Notes under the pieces: model-generated
The model's database searches: none
What the model saw: only the letters and a program-made list of their open reading frames with translations
What the model was told of the DNA's origin: nothing
Origin: Lacticaseibacillus suilingensis
GTDB taxonomy: Bacteria; Bacillota; Bacilli; Lactobacillales; Lactobacillaceae
Length of the DNA: 64,000 bases
Reading direction: 5' to 3'
NCBI RefSeq assembly: GCF_016861845.1
Contig: NZ_BOLV01000005.1
Span: forward strand, 84,382-148,381
Made by a program: the position numbers and the translations under genes
Shown here: piece by piece, positions 16,800 through 25,620 of the stretch
How positions within the stretch are numbered: the stretch's first letter is position 1
Layout: each line of letters begins with the position of its first letter

Positions 16800-17651
16800 T
16801 TAGGCCTTGATGTAGTGGTACATATCCCCAGACTGAACAAACGAGACTGGCATCCCGCTGCCGATAATTTTTGGTAGGTAGGTGGCCAGATAAGCCATGC
16901 CGGGTTCTTCGACATTAAAGTGACCAACGGCGACAATCGCCTTGTTTTGACCATTGAGGCTGGCGTCTTGAATGTATTCGCTCAAGGTAAAATCAATCAG
17001 CTCCAAGGACATGAAAAGATCGTACTGATCCTTTTCAGCTTTGGTAATGTAACCTTTGGCATCGCCAAAGACGTGAGTGGGGACGGCAATTTTTTGCACG
17101 GGCGTAGCGGGTTCGCCAATAATTCGCGCCCCGTTCAGATGCAGGCTGGTAATCAGATGCTCGGCCACTGCTTGGGCGGTAGTGGCGGCAGGTAATTCAA
17201 AAGCCGTCAGCACATCAGCGTCATTGAGAATATAATTTTCCCAACCGAGTTGTTTGGCCAGACCATAGAAAATGCCGTCAACGTAAGTGCCATCAGCAAG
17301 CGGAATCCCTGAATGCATATGGTCGTGATCACGCCAAACGACGATATGGTTTTCCTTAAGCAGGGCCACTTTAGCCGCATAGGTTTGGTTGTTCGTTTCC
17401 TCTAGCCACCCGGTGTGATCACCATGATTCCAAAACAGGGCTTCGTGGCAAACAATCAGGTTCGCTCCTTGCGCCGCTGCTTGCCGAATCACCGCCAGCG
17501 AGGCCCAGCAGGTCGTGACGACGCCGGTGCAGGATTGGTCTGGATTGCCGAATAAGACTTGATCACGTGTGGTAGCGGGATCAATCACTTCACCATGCCA
17601 AACCCCACGATGATAGGCCTTCACTTGCGCAATCACTTGTTCAATTTTCAT
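16800..17651 (-). CDS. Nif3-like dinuclear metal centre protein
   Basis: The 283-residue protein matches the Nif3/YqfO family, once annotated as a type 2 GTP cyclohydrolase I. Likely metal ligands are in ANLIVCHEALFWNHGD (about 62-78), RDHDHMHSG (about 106-114) and the C-terminal GHFNVEEPG (about 243-251). The true substrate of the family is unknown; the fold forms hexameric rings binding two metal ions. Here it is 45 nt downstream of an RpiR regulator on the same strand, divergent from a cellobiose-type PTS EIIC, which suggests a role in handling the imported sugar or its derivative rather than a housekeeping one. Confidence 0.8.
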   Translation of the reverse strand: MKIEQVIAQVKAYHRGVWHGEVIDPATTRDQVLFGNPDQSCTGVVTTCWASLAVIRQAAAQGANLIVCHEALFWNHGDHTGWLEETNNQTYAAKVALLKENHIVVWRDHDHMHSGIPLADGTYVDGIFYGLAKQLGWENYILNDADVLTAFELPAATTAQAVAEHLITSLHLNGARIIGEPATPVQKIAVPTHVFGDAKGYITKAEKDQYDLFMSLELIDFTLSEYIQDASLNGQNKAIVAVGHFNVEEPGMAYLATYLPKIIGSGMPVSFVQSGDMYHYIKA

Positions 17652-17696
17652 TCATTGAGACTCCTTTCCGAATCTGGAGTGAACCACTTGCTGGTG

Positions 17697-18485
17697 TTAG
17701 ACGTTAGGGTAGACATCACTGTAGTAACGGGTGAGGCAACTGACTAGGACATCGAACACGGGCCGTGAGTCGATGTAGCGAATGCCCTTGGCATCGGTAT
17801 CCAGACTGTGCACCATTGGTAGGACCAGCTGAATGTCAGCTTTTTGTAGCACCGGCGCGTTGGGATTCATCGTCACGAGGGCGAACGTGATGTCTTTTTT
17901 GCTTGCTCGTTTAAAAATATTTGCATAGGTATCAACAGCAGCAGAGGACGAGAAGATGATGATCAGATCGCCTGATTGCATCAATGGTGGCAGACGTTCA
18001 ATCAAGATGCCATCAGTGACAGTGGAAATGAACAGACCGCGGCTTAACATCAAATATTTGAGATGCTCTGCGGCTAACCCAGAATGGCCAAGGCCAACTG
18101 CTAGGATACGGTGCTGACCATGCAGCGCCTTTGCTAGCTGCGCGACGCCATTTTCCACTTCCGGGGTGATCATTTGCTCGAAGGCCCCGATGAAAGATTG
18201 AATGAGACTCGCCATTTCAGGGGCTTGCTGCGCTTTTTTGGATGGGGTGATGCGATGCTCCGTCAGATAGTTCTTGGTCTGAAACGCTAGTTCGCTGTAT
18301 CCTGATAAGCCCAGTCGTTTCGCTAGTCGCACCAGTGTTGTGGCCGAGACGCCATATGCTTGGGCCGCTTCTTTAATGGGCTGCTCTGCCACAATGTGCA
18401 TGTCAGCCATGATGGCATCAGCAGCGGCGCGCTCGGATTTGGTCATATTTGCGTAGTACAGCTCGATCTGTCTGATGATGTCCAT
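17697..18485 (-). CDS. RpiR-family transcriptional regulator (HTH + SIS)
   Basis: The 262-residue protein has an N-terminal RpiR helix-turn-helix (about 1-75; EAAQAYGVSATTLVRLAKRLG) and a C-terminal SIS sugar-phosphate isomerase-like domain (about 105-240; ILAVGLGHSGLAAEHL, LIIIFSSSAAVD), which normally binds a phosphosugar effector. GGAGG precedes the ATG at 18485. It is divergent from the EIIC gene and upstream of the Nif3-like gene. Three near-identical 12-mers in the divergent region are probable operators. Confidence 0.85.
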   Translation of the reverse strand: MDIIRQIELYYANMTKSERAAADAIMADMHIVAEQPIKEAAQAYGVSATTLVRLAKRLGLSGYSELAFQTKNYLTEHRITPSKKAQQAPEMASLIQSFIGAFEQMITPEVENGVAQLAKALHGQHRILAVGLGHSGLAAEHLKYLMLSRGLFISTVTDGILIERLPPLMQSGDLIIIFSSSAAVDTYANIFKRASKKDITFALVTMNPNAPVLQKADIQLVLPMVHSLDTDAKGIRYIDSRPVFDVLVSCLTRYYSDVYPNV

Positions 18486-18521
18486 CTTATGGCCTCCACG
18501 TTTCAACTTTCAACAATATCC

Positions 18522-18678
18522 GGAATATTTTCCGCGCTTTCAGTTTAGCACTTCCCTATTCACAAGTGGGCTCCATAAGGCAAATTTGGATTGCCTACGT
18601 CAGTTAGTGTAATCCTAAAATGAAAAATATTCCATAAAAAAATAATACTTGAAAAATATTCCTAAAGCGGTTACGCTT
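18522..18678. promoter_or_regulatory. RpiR operators and cre-like site in the divergent region
   Basis: GGAATATTTTCC (18522-18533) near the regulator start, and GAAAAATATTCC twice in the same orientation (18622-18633 and 18651-18662, 29 bp apart), are copies of one element on opposite strands. After them lies TAAAGCGGTTACGC (18663-18676), a partial match to cre (CcpA) that includes the inverted repeat AAGCG-GTTA-CGCTT (18665-18678). This suggests local control by the RpiR protein plus catabolite repression. Confidence 0.65.
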
Positions 18679-18718
18679 ACCTCGTATTCAAAATTAATTC
18701 ACCAAAGGGGTGTCATTC

Positions 18719-20035
18719 ATGGCTGAAGGAACTGCCAAACTCACCGACTGGATTCAAGCCAAGGTCAATCCAATTGCCGTTAAAATCGGCAATCAAAAGT
18801 ACTTGGCCGCAATTCGTGACGGGATGACTGCCATTATTCCACTGACGATTATTGGGGGCTTTTCGATTTTGCTGGCCTCACCGCCAATTCCGACTGGGAT
18901 GAAGGCAACGAACTTCTTCTTTGCGTTTATGCTGGCATGGCAAAAGTGGGCCACCGCGAATGCCAATGTGTTGATGGTACCGTACAACCTGACCATCGGG
19001 TTGTTGGCCCCATATGTGTTGGTGGCGATTACTTACTATCTCTCCAAGCACTACAAGATGAATTTGGTGACGAACCTGGTTTCGGCGCTGTTTGCCTTTT
19101 TCATTGCTGCGTCACCGTCAGAAACTGTTAAGACCATCCAATACTTACCGCAGGCCGATCTTGGCGCCAAGGGGATGTTTGGGGCGATGCTGATTGCGAT
19201 TGCGGTCGTTGAAATCAATCGCTTGTTCATCACACATCATTGGACGATTAAGCTCCCGTCCTCCGTACCATCAGGGGTGGCAGCGCCATTTGAGGTGCTG
19301 GTGCCGATGGTGGTCACCACCGTCATCTTTGTCGCCTTGAATGCCATTTGTGTTGCGACTACCCAGTCTTACCTGGTCGGCGTCATCTATCTGGTTTTTG
19401 CTCCGTTCGCCAATGTCAGTGGCACCTTGCCAGTCATTTTGTTATTGGCTGTGCTGGCGAAGACATTATGGTTCTTCGGGATTCACGGCGACAACATGAT
19501 TGGGACGATTGTCACGCCAATCACAACGCTCAACATCGCCTTGAACCTGAAGCAATACCAAGCGGGCCATGCGATGACGCATATCTTCGCCGGGGCTTTC
19601 TATAGTGTGTGGGGTGGCTGGATCACCTACCCAGCCTTCCTGATTGCAATGATTTTAATTGCCCGGTCAGCTCGCCTCCGTTCGTTGAGCAAGCTGGCAC
19701 CGATTGGCACCTTGTTTAACATCAACGAACCTTTGATTTTCGGGATTCCCACCGTGCTTAACTTGTGGTTCTTCATTCCAAACATCATCTGCACGGTGCT
19801 GAACCTGACTATTGTTTACTTCCTGACTTTGGCCGGCGTTGTTGGTAAGTTTTATATCTACACACCATGGACCACGCCGGGGATTTTGCAAGTGTTCCTC
19901 GCCTCCATGGATTGGCGGAATGTGGTGCTCTGGATTGCCATTTTGATTATGGACATTCTGATTTCGCTGCCATTCATCCGGATCTATGATCGGTCTTTGC
20001 AAAAAGAAGAAGGTTTGACGCCAGAAGCCGCATAA
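18719..20035 (+). CDS. PTS lactose/cellobiose-family EIIC permease (orphan)
   Basis: The 438-residue membrane protein has 9-10 hydrophobic segments and the CelB/EIIC-cel signatures: an N-terminal LTDWIQAKVNPIAVKIGNQK, FFGIHGDNMIGTIVTPI, and a late SKLAPIGTLFNINEPLIFG region holding the conserved Asn-Glu of the sugar site. It imports a beta-glucoside or related disaccharide with phosphorylation by EIIB, but no EIIA or EIIB gene is nearby. The ATG at 18719 has AAAGGGG 8 nt upstream; the GTG three codons earlier is less likely. It is divergent from the RpiR-Nif3 unit. Confidence 0.9.
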   Translation: MAEGTAKLTDWIQAKVNPIAVKIGNQKYLAAIRDGMTAIIPLTIIGGFSILLASPPIPTGMKATNFFFAFMLAWQKWATANANVLMVPYNLTIGLLAPYVLVAITYYLSKHYKMNLVTNLVSALFAFFIAASPSETVKTIQYLPQADLGAKGMFGAMLIAIAVVEINRLFITHHWTIKLPSSVPSGVAAPFEVLVPMVVTTVIFVALNAICVATTQSYLVGVIYLVFAPFANVSGTLPVILLLAVLAKTLWFFGIHGDNMIGTIVTPITTLNIALNLKQYQAGHAMTHIFAGAFYSVWGGWITYPAFLIAMILIARSARLRSLSKLAPIGTLFNINEPLIFGIPTVLNLWFFIPNIICTVLNLTIVYFLTLAGVVGKFYIYTPWTTPGILQVFLASMDWRNVVLWIAILIMDILISLPFIRIYDRSLQKEEGLTPEAA

Positions 20036-20061
20036 ATGGTGGCTTTCAATTATCACAATCT

Positions 20062-20102
20062 AAAAGTGGCCGTCGCTTGATGGAAAGCGACGACCACTTT
20101 TT
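20062..20102. terminator. Bidirectional intrinsic terminator
   Basis: A 17-bp stem with one internal mismatch (20062-20078 with 20085-20101), A-rich on the left and T-rich on the right, lies between the convergent EIIC and ktrA genes. Confidence 0.85.
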
Positions 20103-20107
20103 GCGTT

Positions 20108-20743
20108 CTATTCACTGGCCACGGTCACCAGCACATCCTCTGCCCTTAGCACGGTTTCCGCCTTAACTGGCACTTGCGTCTGCCCGGTGCGAATTAAGGC
20201 CAACACCTCCACGCCGGCACTGCGCCGCACATCCGCCTCGGCGAGGGTTTTACCAATCCACTGGGGATCGGGCCGCCGTTCGGTGATGTCGATGCCGTCG
20301 ATTTGAGCAAAGGCATCGATAATATTGGCGTTGACGAGGCTGCGGGCAATTTTGGCGCCCATTTCAACTTCCGGTAGCACCACCTGATCGGCGCCGACGC
20401 GGATGAGAATTTTGGCTTGGCGCGGGTCCAACGCCTTGACCACTACCCGGGGGCAGCCGCGTTCTTTGGCGACCATCGTGCCCATGACACTGGATTCGAA
20501 GTCTTCACCCATGGCAAACACCACCACGTCAAAATGCTCAATGGCGAGTCGCGTCAAAAACGCCTCGTCACTGGCGTCGCCGACCACGGCTTGGTCCACC
20601 CAAGCGCTGACCGCCTCAACACGGGTAAGGTCACGGTCGGCAGCCAGGAGCTCAACATCCTCCTCGGCTAGGTGCGAGACAATGCTGGTGCCAAAGCGGC
20701 CGAGGCCGAAAATCGCGAAACTGCGGGCTGGTTGGTTTTTCAT
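20108..20743 (-). CDS. ktrA: Potassium uptake regulatory subunit KtrA (RCK domain)
   Basis: The 211-residue cytoplasmic protein has an N-terminal RCK/TrkA-N Rossmann domain with IFGLGRFG (Gly13, Gly15, Gly18) binding ATP/ADP or NAD(H). It also has a C-terminal TrkA-C domain (about 135-211) which in the KtrA family can bind cyclic di-AMP. It forms an octameric ring that gates the KtrB channel. It lies 12 nt downstream of ktrB in an operon, with AAAGGAG before its ATG. Confidence 0.92.
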   Translation of the reverse strand: MKNQPARSFAIFGLGRFGTSIVSHLAEEDVELLAADRDLTRVEAVSAWVDQAVVGDASDEAFLTRLAIEHFDVVVFAMGEDFESSVMGTMVAKERGCPRVVVKALDPRQAKILIRVGADQVVLPEVEMGAKIARSLVNANIIDAFAQIDGIDITERRPDPQWIGKTLAEADVRRSAGVEVLALIRTGQTQVPVKAETVLRAEDVLVTVASE

Positions 20744-20755
20744 AGCGGCTCCTTT

Positions 20756-22117
20756 CTAGCCAATGATAACATTGGCGGCGGGGTAGTCGATGACATGCGA
20801 GTCGGCGTTTTGGCGCAGACTCAAGGCGACCACCAGAGTCAGCGGCGAGAGGCGGCCAATGAACATGCACAAGGCGATGGTGACCTTGCCGATAGGAGAC
20901 AAGTACGGCGTCAGACCCGTGGTGAGGCCGACGGTGCCGGTGGCGCTGGTGGCTTCAAAAATCGTTTCCATCAGCGTTGGCGCGAAGCTGTTGCCTGCCT
21001 CTGAAAAATGCAAAATCAGCACTGCCATCACCACAACGGCAAACATGGCGAAGAACACCGCTAGGGCTTTTTGGACCAGTGCTAGCGGCAAGCGCCGGCC
21101 CGCAATCACAATCCCGGTGTGGCCGTGCAGACCAGAGCTCACTGCGGCAACCAGCAGCGCCAGGGTGATGGTTTTGACCCCACCGGCAGTGCCGGCAGGC
21201 GAGCCGCCGATGAACATAAACCCGGTCGCCAGCAGCTGACTGAGCGGGGTCAGTTGACTTTGATCAATGGTGGCAAAGCCGGCAGTACGCAGGGTCACGG
21301 ATTCGAAAGCAGCAGCCAGCCATTTTTGCGGCGTCGCCAAGTGGCCCAGTGCGCCTTGCCATTCGAGCAAGGCAAACAGCAGCGTGCCAGCGACCACCAA
21401 CACCGCACTGGTACCGCAGACCAGCCGCGTGTGAATGCTGAGCCCGCGCCAATGTTTTTTGGTTTTGAAATGCCGCAGTTCATGGAGCACGGTGAAGCCC
21501 AGGCCGCCGAGCGTAATCAGGACCATGATTGTGAAATTGATCAGCCAATGGCCCTGAAATTCGGCCAGCGAGTTGCTGCCTACCAAATCGAAGCCAGCGT
21601 TGCAAAAGGCCGAAATGGCATGGAACACCCCATACCAAACTGATTCCAAGAAGCCGTAGCCGCGATTGGCAGTCAAAAACCCCACCGTCAGCAGCACGGC
21701 TCCAGCGCCTTCAATCACCGCGGTGTAGCGTAGCACCTGCCAGACCAGCCGCGTCATGCCGCCAAGCGAGCTTTGATTGAACATGGTTTGAATGGTCAGC
21801 CGCTGCCTGAGGCCAATGCGCTGGCGAAAAACAATCAGCGCGCCGGTCACCACCGTGATGAACCCAATCCCGCCGAGTTGAATGAGGGTGATGATCACGA
21901 GTTGACCGAACCAGGTCCAATGCTGCATGGTATTAACCACGACCAGCCCGGTCACGCAGCTCGCGCTTGTTGCAGTGAAAAAGGCGTCTAGTAGGCTCAC
22001 CGATTGGCCACTTTGGCTGGCGAAAGGCAGCGCGAGCAGACTAGTCCCAATGGCGATCATGGCGGCGAAGCTAAGTAGAATGGCTTGCGGCGCAGAAAGA
22101 TGGCGGGACTTTTTCAT
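20756..22117 (-). CDS. ktrB: Potassium uptake channel subunit KtrB (TrkH family)
   Basis: The 453-residue membrane protein has the four-repeat MPM fold of Ktr/Trk transporters. The pore-loop regions can be seen: TSASCVTGLVV, AFCNAGFDL, LRTAGF and ATGTVGLTTGLTP, each with the conserved Gly of the selectivity filter. It takes up potassium, driven by the membrane potential and sodium in known members, and is gated by KtrA encoded directly downstream. AAGGAG lies before the ATG. Only about 120 bp separate it from the divergent gene and no ydaO-type riboswitch is evident. Confidence 0.92.
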   Translation of the reverse strand: MKKSRHLSAPQAILLSFAAMIAIGTSLLALPFASQSGQSVSLLDAFFTATSASCVTGLVVVNTMQHWTWFGQLVIITLIQLGGIGFITVVTGALIVFRQRIGLRQRLTIQTMFNQSSLGGMTRLVWQVLRYTAVIEGAGAVLLTVGFLTANRGYGFLESVWYGVFHAISAFCNAGFDLVGSNSLAEFQGHWLINFTIMVLITLGGLGFTVLHELRHFKTKKHWRGLSIHTRLVCGTSAVLVVAGTLLFALLEWQGALGHLATPQKWLAAAFESVTLRTAGFATIDQSQLTPLSQLLATGFMFIGGSPAGTAGGVKTITLALLVAAVSSGLHGHTGIVIAGRRLPLALVQKALAVFFAMFAVVVMAVLILHFSEAGNSFAPTLMETIFEATSATGTVGLTTGLTPYLSPIGKVTIALCMFIGRLSPLTLVVALSLRQNADSHVIDYPAANVIIG

Positions 22118-22240
22118 CGACCAGCGCTCCTTTCAAAAGGGTTACCTTAACTGTATCAAAATGGCCCTGCTGGCGGCGACTGTTAGCTGGTGTGCTATAT
22201 TAAAAAGATAATGACGAGTTCAGGCAAAGGAGGCGCCAGG

Positions 22241-22999
22241 ATGACATTTGAAGCATGGTTGACCGCCATCGGTCTGCCCTCAGCCGCGCAAGCGGTGGCA
22301 ATGCGGTCGGTGCCGGATTTGGAGCAGTGGCACCAGTTGGCAGCCGATGAATCGGCTTTTTTGGCCCGCCTCGCCGGGCAGCCAAAACTCGCTTTACAAG
22401 TGTTCGCGCATCTGCTTTATGGTGAACAGGCCCATTACGCGACGACTGCGGCGTGGGTGGCTGATGGCCGTGACATCGCGATTTGGGCGGCCGATTACGC
22501 TCAGAAACAAGGCGGCATTGGCGTCACCGAAAATGACTGGCTGCGCTTCACCTTGGTGCATCAGGTCGTGCGGCTAGGTCGGTTGCAATTTGAGCCTTGG
22601 CAGCCAACCGCCGCGCTGGGACCGCTGGCCACAGGAACGCAGGCGCTGCAAGTGCACATTCCGGCCGATGGACCACTATCGCCGGCCGCCTGCGATGAGG
22701 CGTTTGCCTTGGCGCAAGCGCGGTTTGGCCAGTTGCCGCTAGTGTGTGATTCATGGCTGATGAGCCCGGCGCTTCAGGCATTATTGCCAGCAACCAGCAA
22801 CATTCGTCAGTTTCAAAATCGGTTTCAGGTGGTCACCGTCGATCCGGCGGCGCATCAGGCCGAAGAACGGCTATTTGGAACGTGGGAAGCGAATCCGGAT
22901 CGATACATCACGCGCACGACCTTACAAAAGCGCGCCAAGGCTTGGCTTCAAGCAGGAAAGCAAATTGGGATGGCGGTTGGCGTTATGTTGCCAGCTTAA
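22241..22999 (+). CDS. GNAT-like acyltransferase domain protein
   Basis: The 252-residue protein matches the two-domain acyltransferase family with an N-terminal helical domain (about 1-120) and a GNAT-like C-terminal domain. The latter shows the motifs LQVHIPADGPLSPAACDEAF, VCDSWLMSP and SNIRQFQNRF. No substrate is known for this family. AAAGGAGG lies 8 nt before the ATG at 22241. The frame is open upstream to 22190 but that part has no similarity. It is divergent from ktrB and followed by a strong terminator, so it is a single-gene unit. Confidence 0.75.
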   Translation: MTFEAWLTAIGLPSAAQAVAMRSVPDLEQWHQLAADESAFLARLAGQPKLALQVFAHLLYGEQAHYATTAAWVADGRDIAIWAADYAQKQGGIGVTENDWLRFTLVHQVVRLGRLQFEPWQPTAALGPLATGTQALQVHIPADGPLSPAACDEAFALAQARFGQLPLVCDSWLMSPALQALLPATSNIRQFQNRFQVVTVDPAAHQAEERLFGTWEANPDRYITRTTLQKRAKAWLQAGKQIGMAVGVMLPA

Positions 23000-23038
23000 A
23001 ACCAGTGGTCAACCAAATTGTCGGCTGACCACTGGTTT
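22999..23038. terminator. Bidirectional intrinsic terminator
   Basis: A perfect 13-bp stem AAACCAGTGGTCA/TGACCACTGGTTT (22999-23011, 23026-23038) lies between convergent genes and starts within the stop codon of the plus-strand gene. Confidence 0.85.
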
Positions 23039-23040
23039 GT

Positions 23041-23925
23041 TTATTCGATAATCGTCCTAAAATCAGCTAATGGTTGCCCGCCCAAGGCCGCTGCTAACCC
23101 CGGAAAATTGGCGATGACAACCGTTGATTGGTGGCGCTGGGTGCTGCGGGCCAAAGCGCCTAATTCATCGCGCCGCCAGGTCAGGTGCAGACCAAAGGCA
23201 GAAAGAATATGGCGCCGGTTATCGACTAAAGCATCAGCCATGGCGGCAACTCCAATTTCGCGTAAGCCATGGATGATGGTAGCTGTGGCCTGATAACAGG
23301 CTTCTGCGCCGGCAGGGAGCGCTTTGATTAGAGCGACGAAGAAGTTGCGCTGAATCTGCTGTTCAATGGTTTGCGGCAGGGCATTGAGCCATCGTTCAAG
23401 GTAGACCTGCGCCATGGTCAGATCGGCATGAAAGAGCGCGTAGTATAAAGCGCCAATGCAAAATGAGCTGGCGAGCGCGCTGTATTCAGGTTCCGTCTGA
23501 TGCGCTTGAAGGTGGCGCCAGGTACTTTGGTAAAGCCGCTTCGATAACGCATCATCGAAGCGACCGAGCAGTGGCGTGACCGTTTGAATGTCGGCCAAAG
23601 TGAGCGGACTTTGGCCCGTGACGTAAGTGGTTAAGGCCCGATTTTCTTCAGAGGTGAGTGTGGCATCAGGCCACTGGTTGAGCTTGGTGAGCCCACTTTG
23701 GAGCACAGGGTCGCGGTTTGAGGCTGGCATAAGTGTGATTAAGGTGGTTATCGGCAAGGCCATGCGGGCCAGCACCGTGAAAAGACGTTCAGCTTGAATA
23801 TCATTGCGGCCGGCTTCAAAGCGAATGGCCTGCCTTTCGCTTAAGAGATCTTGATACAGTTCGCGTTGGGACAGCCCCTGATTGAGCCGCAAGCGCCGAA
23901 GGTAAGGGCCAATCTTTCCTGCCAT
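23041..23925 (-). CDS. Rgg/GadR/MutR-type transcriptional regulator
   Basis: The 294-residue protein has an N-terminal XRE helix-turn-helix (about 5-60; LRLNQGLSQRELYQDLLSE) and a long helical C-terminal region typical of Rgg-type regulators, which in streptococci bind short secreted peptides. The ATG at 23925 has AGGAGG 8 nt upstream. It is divergent from an ABC exporter, and a 25-bp inverted repeat fills the space between them. I see no convincing short hydrophobic peptide gene beside it, so its ligand is unknown. Confidence 0.78.
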   Translation of the reverse strand: MAGKIGPYLRRLRLNQGLSQRELYQDLLSERQAIRFEAGRNDIQAERLFTVLARMALPITTLITLMPASNRDPVLQSGLTKLNQWPDATLTSEENRALTTYVTGQSPLTLADIQTVTPLLGRFDDALSKRLYQSTWRHLQAHQTEPEYSALASSFCIGALYYALFHADLTMAQVYLERWLNALPQTIEQQIQRNFFVALIKALPAGAEACYQATATIIHGLREIGVAAMADALVDNRRHILSAFGLHLTWRRDELGALARSTQRHQSTVVIANFPGLAAALGGQPLADFRTIIE

Positions 23926-23947
23926 TTTTGGCACCTCCTGATGTTTT

Positions 23948-23972
23948 CCTCAGTGTACCAAATACACTGAGG
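23948..23972. promoter_or_regulatory. Perfect inverted repeat, probable Rgg operator
   Basis: CCTCAGTGTA (23948-23957) and TACACTGAGG (23963-23972) are perfect inverted copies around CCAAA. The site lies midway in the 67-bp gap between the Rgg-type gene and the divergent ABC exporter, so one dimer bound here could control both. Confidence 0.75.
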
Positions 23973-23992
23973 ACATCAAGGGAGGGGATGGC

Positions 23993-25585
23993 ATGATGGC
24001 AGTCATAGCCAAAATTATCAGACCGCATCGTCGGGCGCTACTCGGGCTGCTCTGTTTCGGTCTGGTGGCCGCGGGTGATGGCATTGTCAGCCCTTTTTTT
24101 CTGGGGCAAGTCACTGACGGTTTGGCTACGCGCGCCTTTTCCCGAGTTCTGCAACACTTGCTATTTTGGGGGTCGGCACTGCTGCTGGTCAATCTGGCCA
24201 ATCTGGGCATGAGTTATTTCTCGGGTCGTTTTCGTCAGCAGGTCAATCTACAGCTCAGACGGCATTTGATTCAGCGCGCCTTTGCGGCAGCGGCAACTGA
24301 AACCAACAGTAGCGTATTGCTGGCCGAAGCGCTTGGTGATGTGAAACAGATTGAGCAGAGCGTGGTACAACCACTGATTAACATGCTTTATAGCACCTTG
24401 CAAGGCAGTTTGACGCTTATCTTTGTGCTTCGAATGAGTGGCCTGACCGGCGTTGTTTTTATCGCCTTGGGCTTTGTGCCGGCCGTGATTCCCCATTTCA
24501 CTGCCCACTGGCTGAAAGCAGGAACGCGCAACTGGCAACAGACGAATGAATGCTATACCAGCAGTTTGAGTGATACCTTGGCTGCGCGGCCTTTATTCAA
24601 ACATTATCAGCTGGTCACGCAGGGGATTGCTCGCTTAGATGTCAGTTTGCGGCAAAATGAGGCTGCGGCTTTCGTCATGAATTTTCGCCAGCAGATTGCG
24701 TCCGGCCTGGTGAGTGCGCTCTATGCCATTACCACCACAGTGGCCTTGGCGGGCGGGGTGTGGGCCATCAGGCAGGGGCAGTTGAGCGTGGGTTTACTGC
24801 TCACCACCTACACCGCGGCTGATCGGGTGGTCACGCCTTTGATCAATCTCACCCGCGCGTACAGTCAACTGCAGGCGGGGCTACCCTTGTTAAACCGCGT
24901 GCTTCTCCCGGCAAATCGGCAGCGTCACCCTTTGACTTATATGCCCAAGGCGGCAGGCTTGCTCAAACTGGAGCAGGCAGTGATTGGGGTGACGAAGCCA
25001 CTCTTTCAGCCTTTAAATCTGACCATTGATCCAGGGATGAAAGTGTTAATTCAAGGGCCGTCTGGCATTGGCAAATCGACTTTGCTGCAAGTGATTCTGC
25101 ATGATCGCCTGCCTTTAGCAGGGCGCATGCTGTATGCTTCAACGCTGGGTCCAGAACCTTTGAAGCAGATGGCAGTCGTGCATCAACAGCCCTTCATTTT
25201 CGCCGACACGCTAAGTTTCAACTTGACGTTGGGCCGGCCCTTCAGCGAAGTCGAACAGCTCGCCTTACTGCAAAAAGTTGGCCTGACCGCTTATGCTAAT
25301 CACGAAGCATTGAGTACCCGCGTCGGCATTGATGGGGTACAGCTGTCCGGCGGTGAGCAAAAACGCTTAGAGTTGGCACGAGCTTTGGTTGTCCAGAGGC
25401 CAATTCTCTTGATTGATGAGGCACTGTCGGGGCTGGATCAAGTGACTGCTGCGACCATCAATCAACTGATTTTGGCTTATCCTGGCACTGTGATTGATAT
25501 TGAGCATCAATTACCCCCTGCTACGACCGACTGTTATGACGCCATTATCAAGTTGCATCTTGTTCCTGCTATTGACCCAGATTAA
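23993..25585 (+). CDS. ABC exporter, fused permease and ATPase
   Basis: The 530-residue half-transporter has six hydrophobic segments in residues 1-310 (type-1 exporter membrane domain). An ATPase domain follows with Walker A GPSGIGKST (about 359-367), signature LSGGEQKR, Walker B PILLIDEALSGLD and the switch His in IEHQLP. GGAGGGG lies before the ATG pair. It is divergent from an Rgg-type regulator through a palindrome, which suggests regulated export of a peptide, drug or lipid. As a half-transporter it would work as a homodimer unless a partner is encoded elsewhere. A HAD phosphatase gene follows by 35 nt. Confidence 0.85.
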   Translation: MMAVIAKIIRPHRRALLGLLCFGLVAAGDGIVSPFFLGQVTDGLATRAFSRVLQHLLFWGSALLLVNLANLGMSYFSGRFRQQVNLQLRRHLIQRAFAAAATETNSSVLLAEALGDVKQIEQSVVQPLINMLYSTLQGSLTLIFVLRMSGLTGVVFIALGFVPAVIPHFTAHWLKAGTRNWQQTNECYTSSLSDTLAARPLFKHYQLVTQGIARLDVSLRQNEAAAFVMNFRQQIASGLVSALYAITTTVALAGGVWAIRQGQLSVGLLLTTYTAADRVVTPLINLTRAYSQLQAGLPLLNRVLLPANRQRHPLTYMPKAAGLLKLEQAVIGVTKPLFQPLNLTIDPGMKVLIQGPSGIGKSTLLQVILHDRLPLAGRMLYASTLGPEPLKQMAVVHQQPFIFADTLSFNLTLGRPFSEVEQLALLQKVGLTAYANHEALSTRVGIDGVQLSGGEQKRLELARALVVQRPILLIDEALSGLDQVTAATINQLILAYPGTVIDIEHQLPPATTDCYDAIIKLHLVPAIDPD

Positions 25586-25620
25586 ACTGGCGGTAGCGAA
25601 AAGAAGAAGGGGACAAACTG

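Noticed and set aside
22118..22240. Cyclic di-AMP (ydaO) riboswitch before ktrB
   Set aside because: The divergent gap is only about 120 bp and no ydaO core motifs were recognised.
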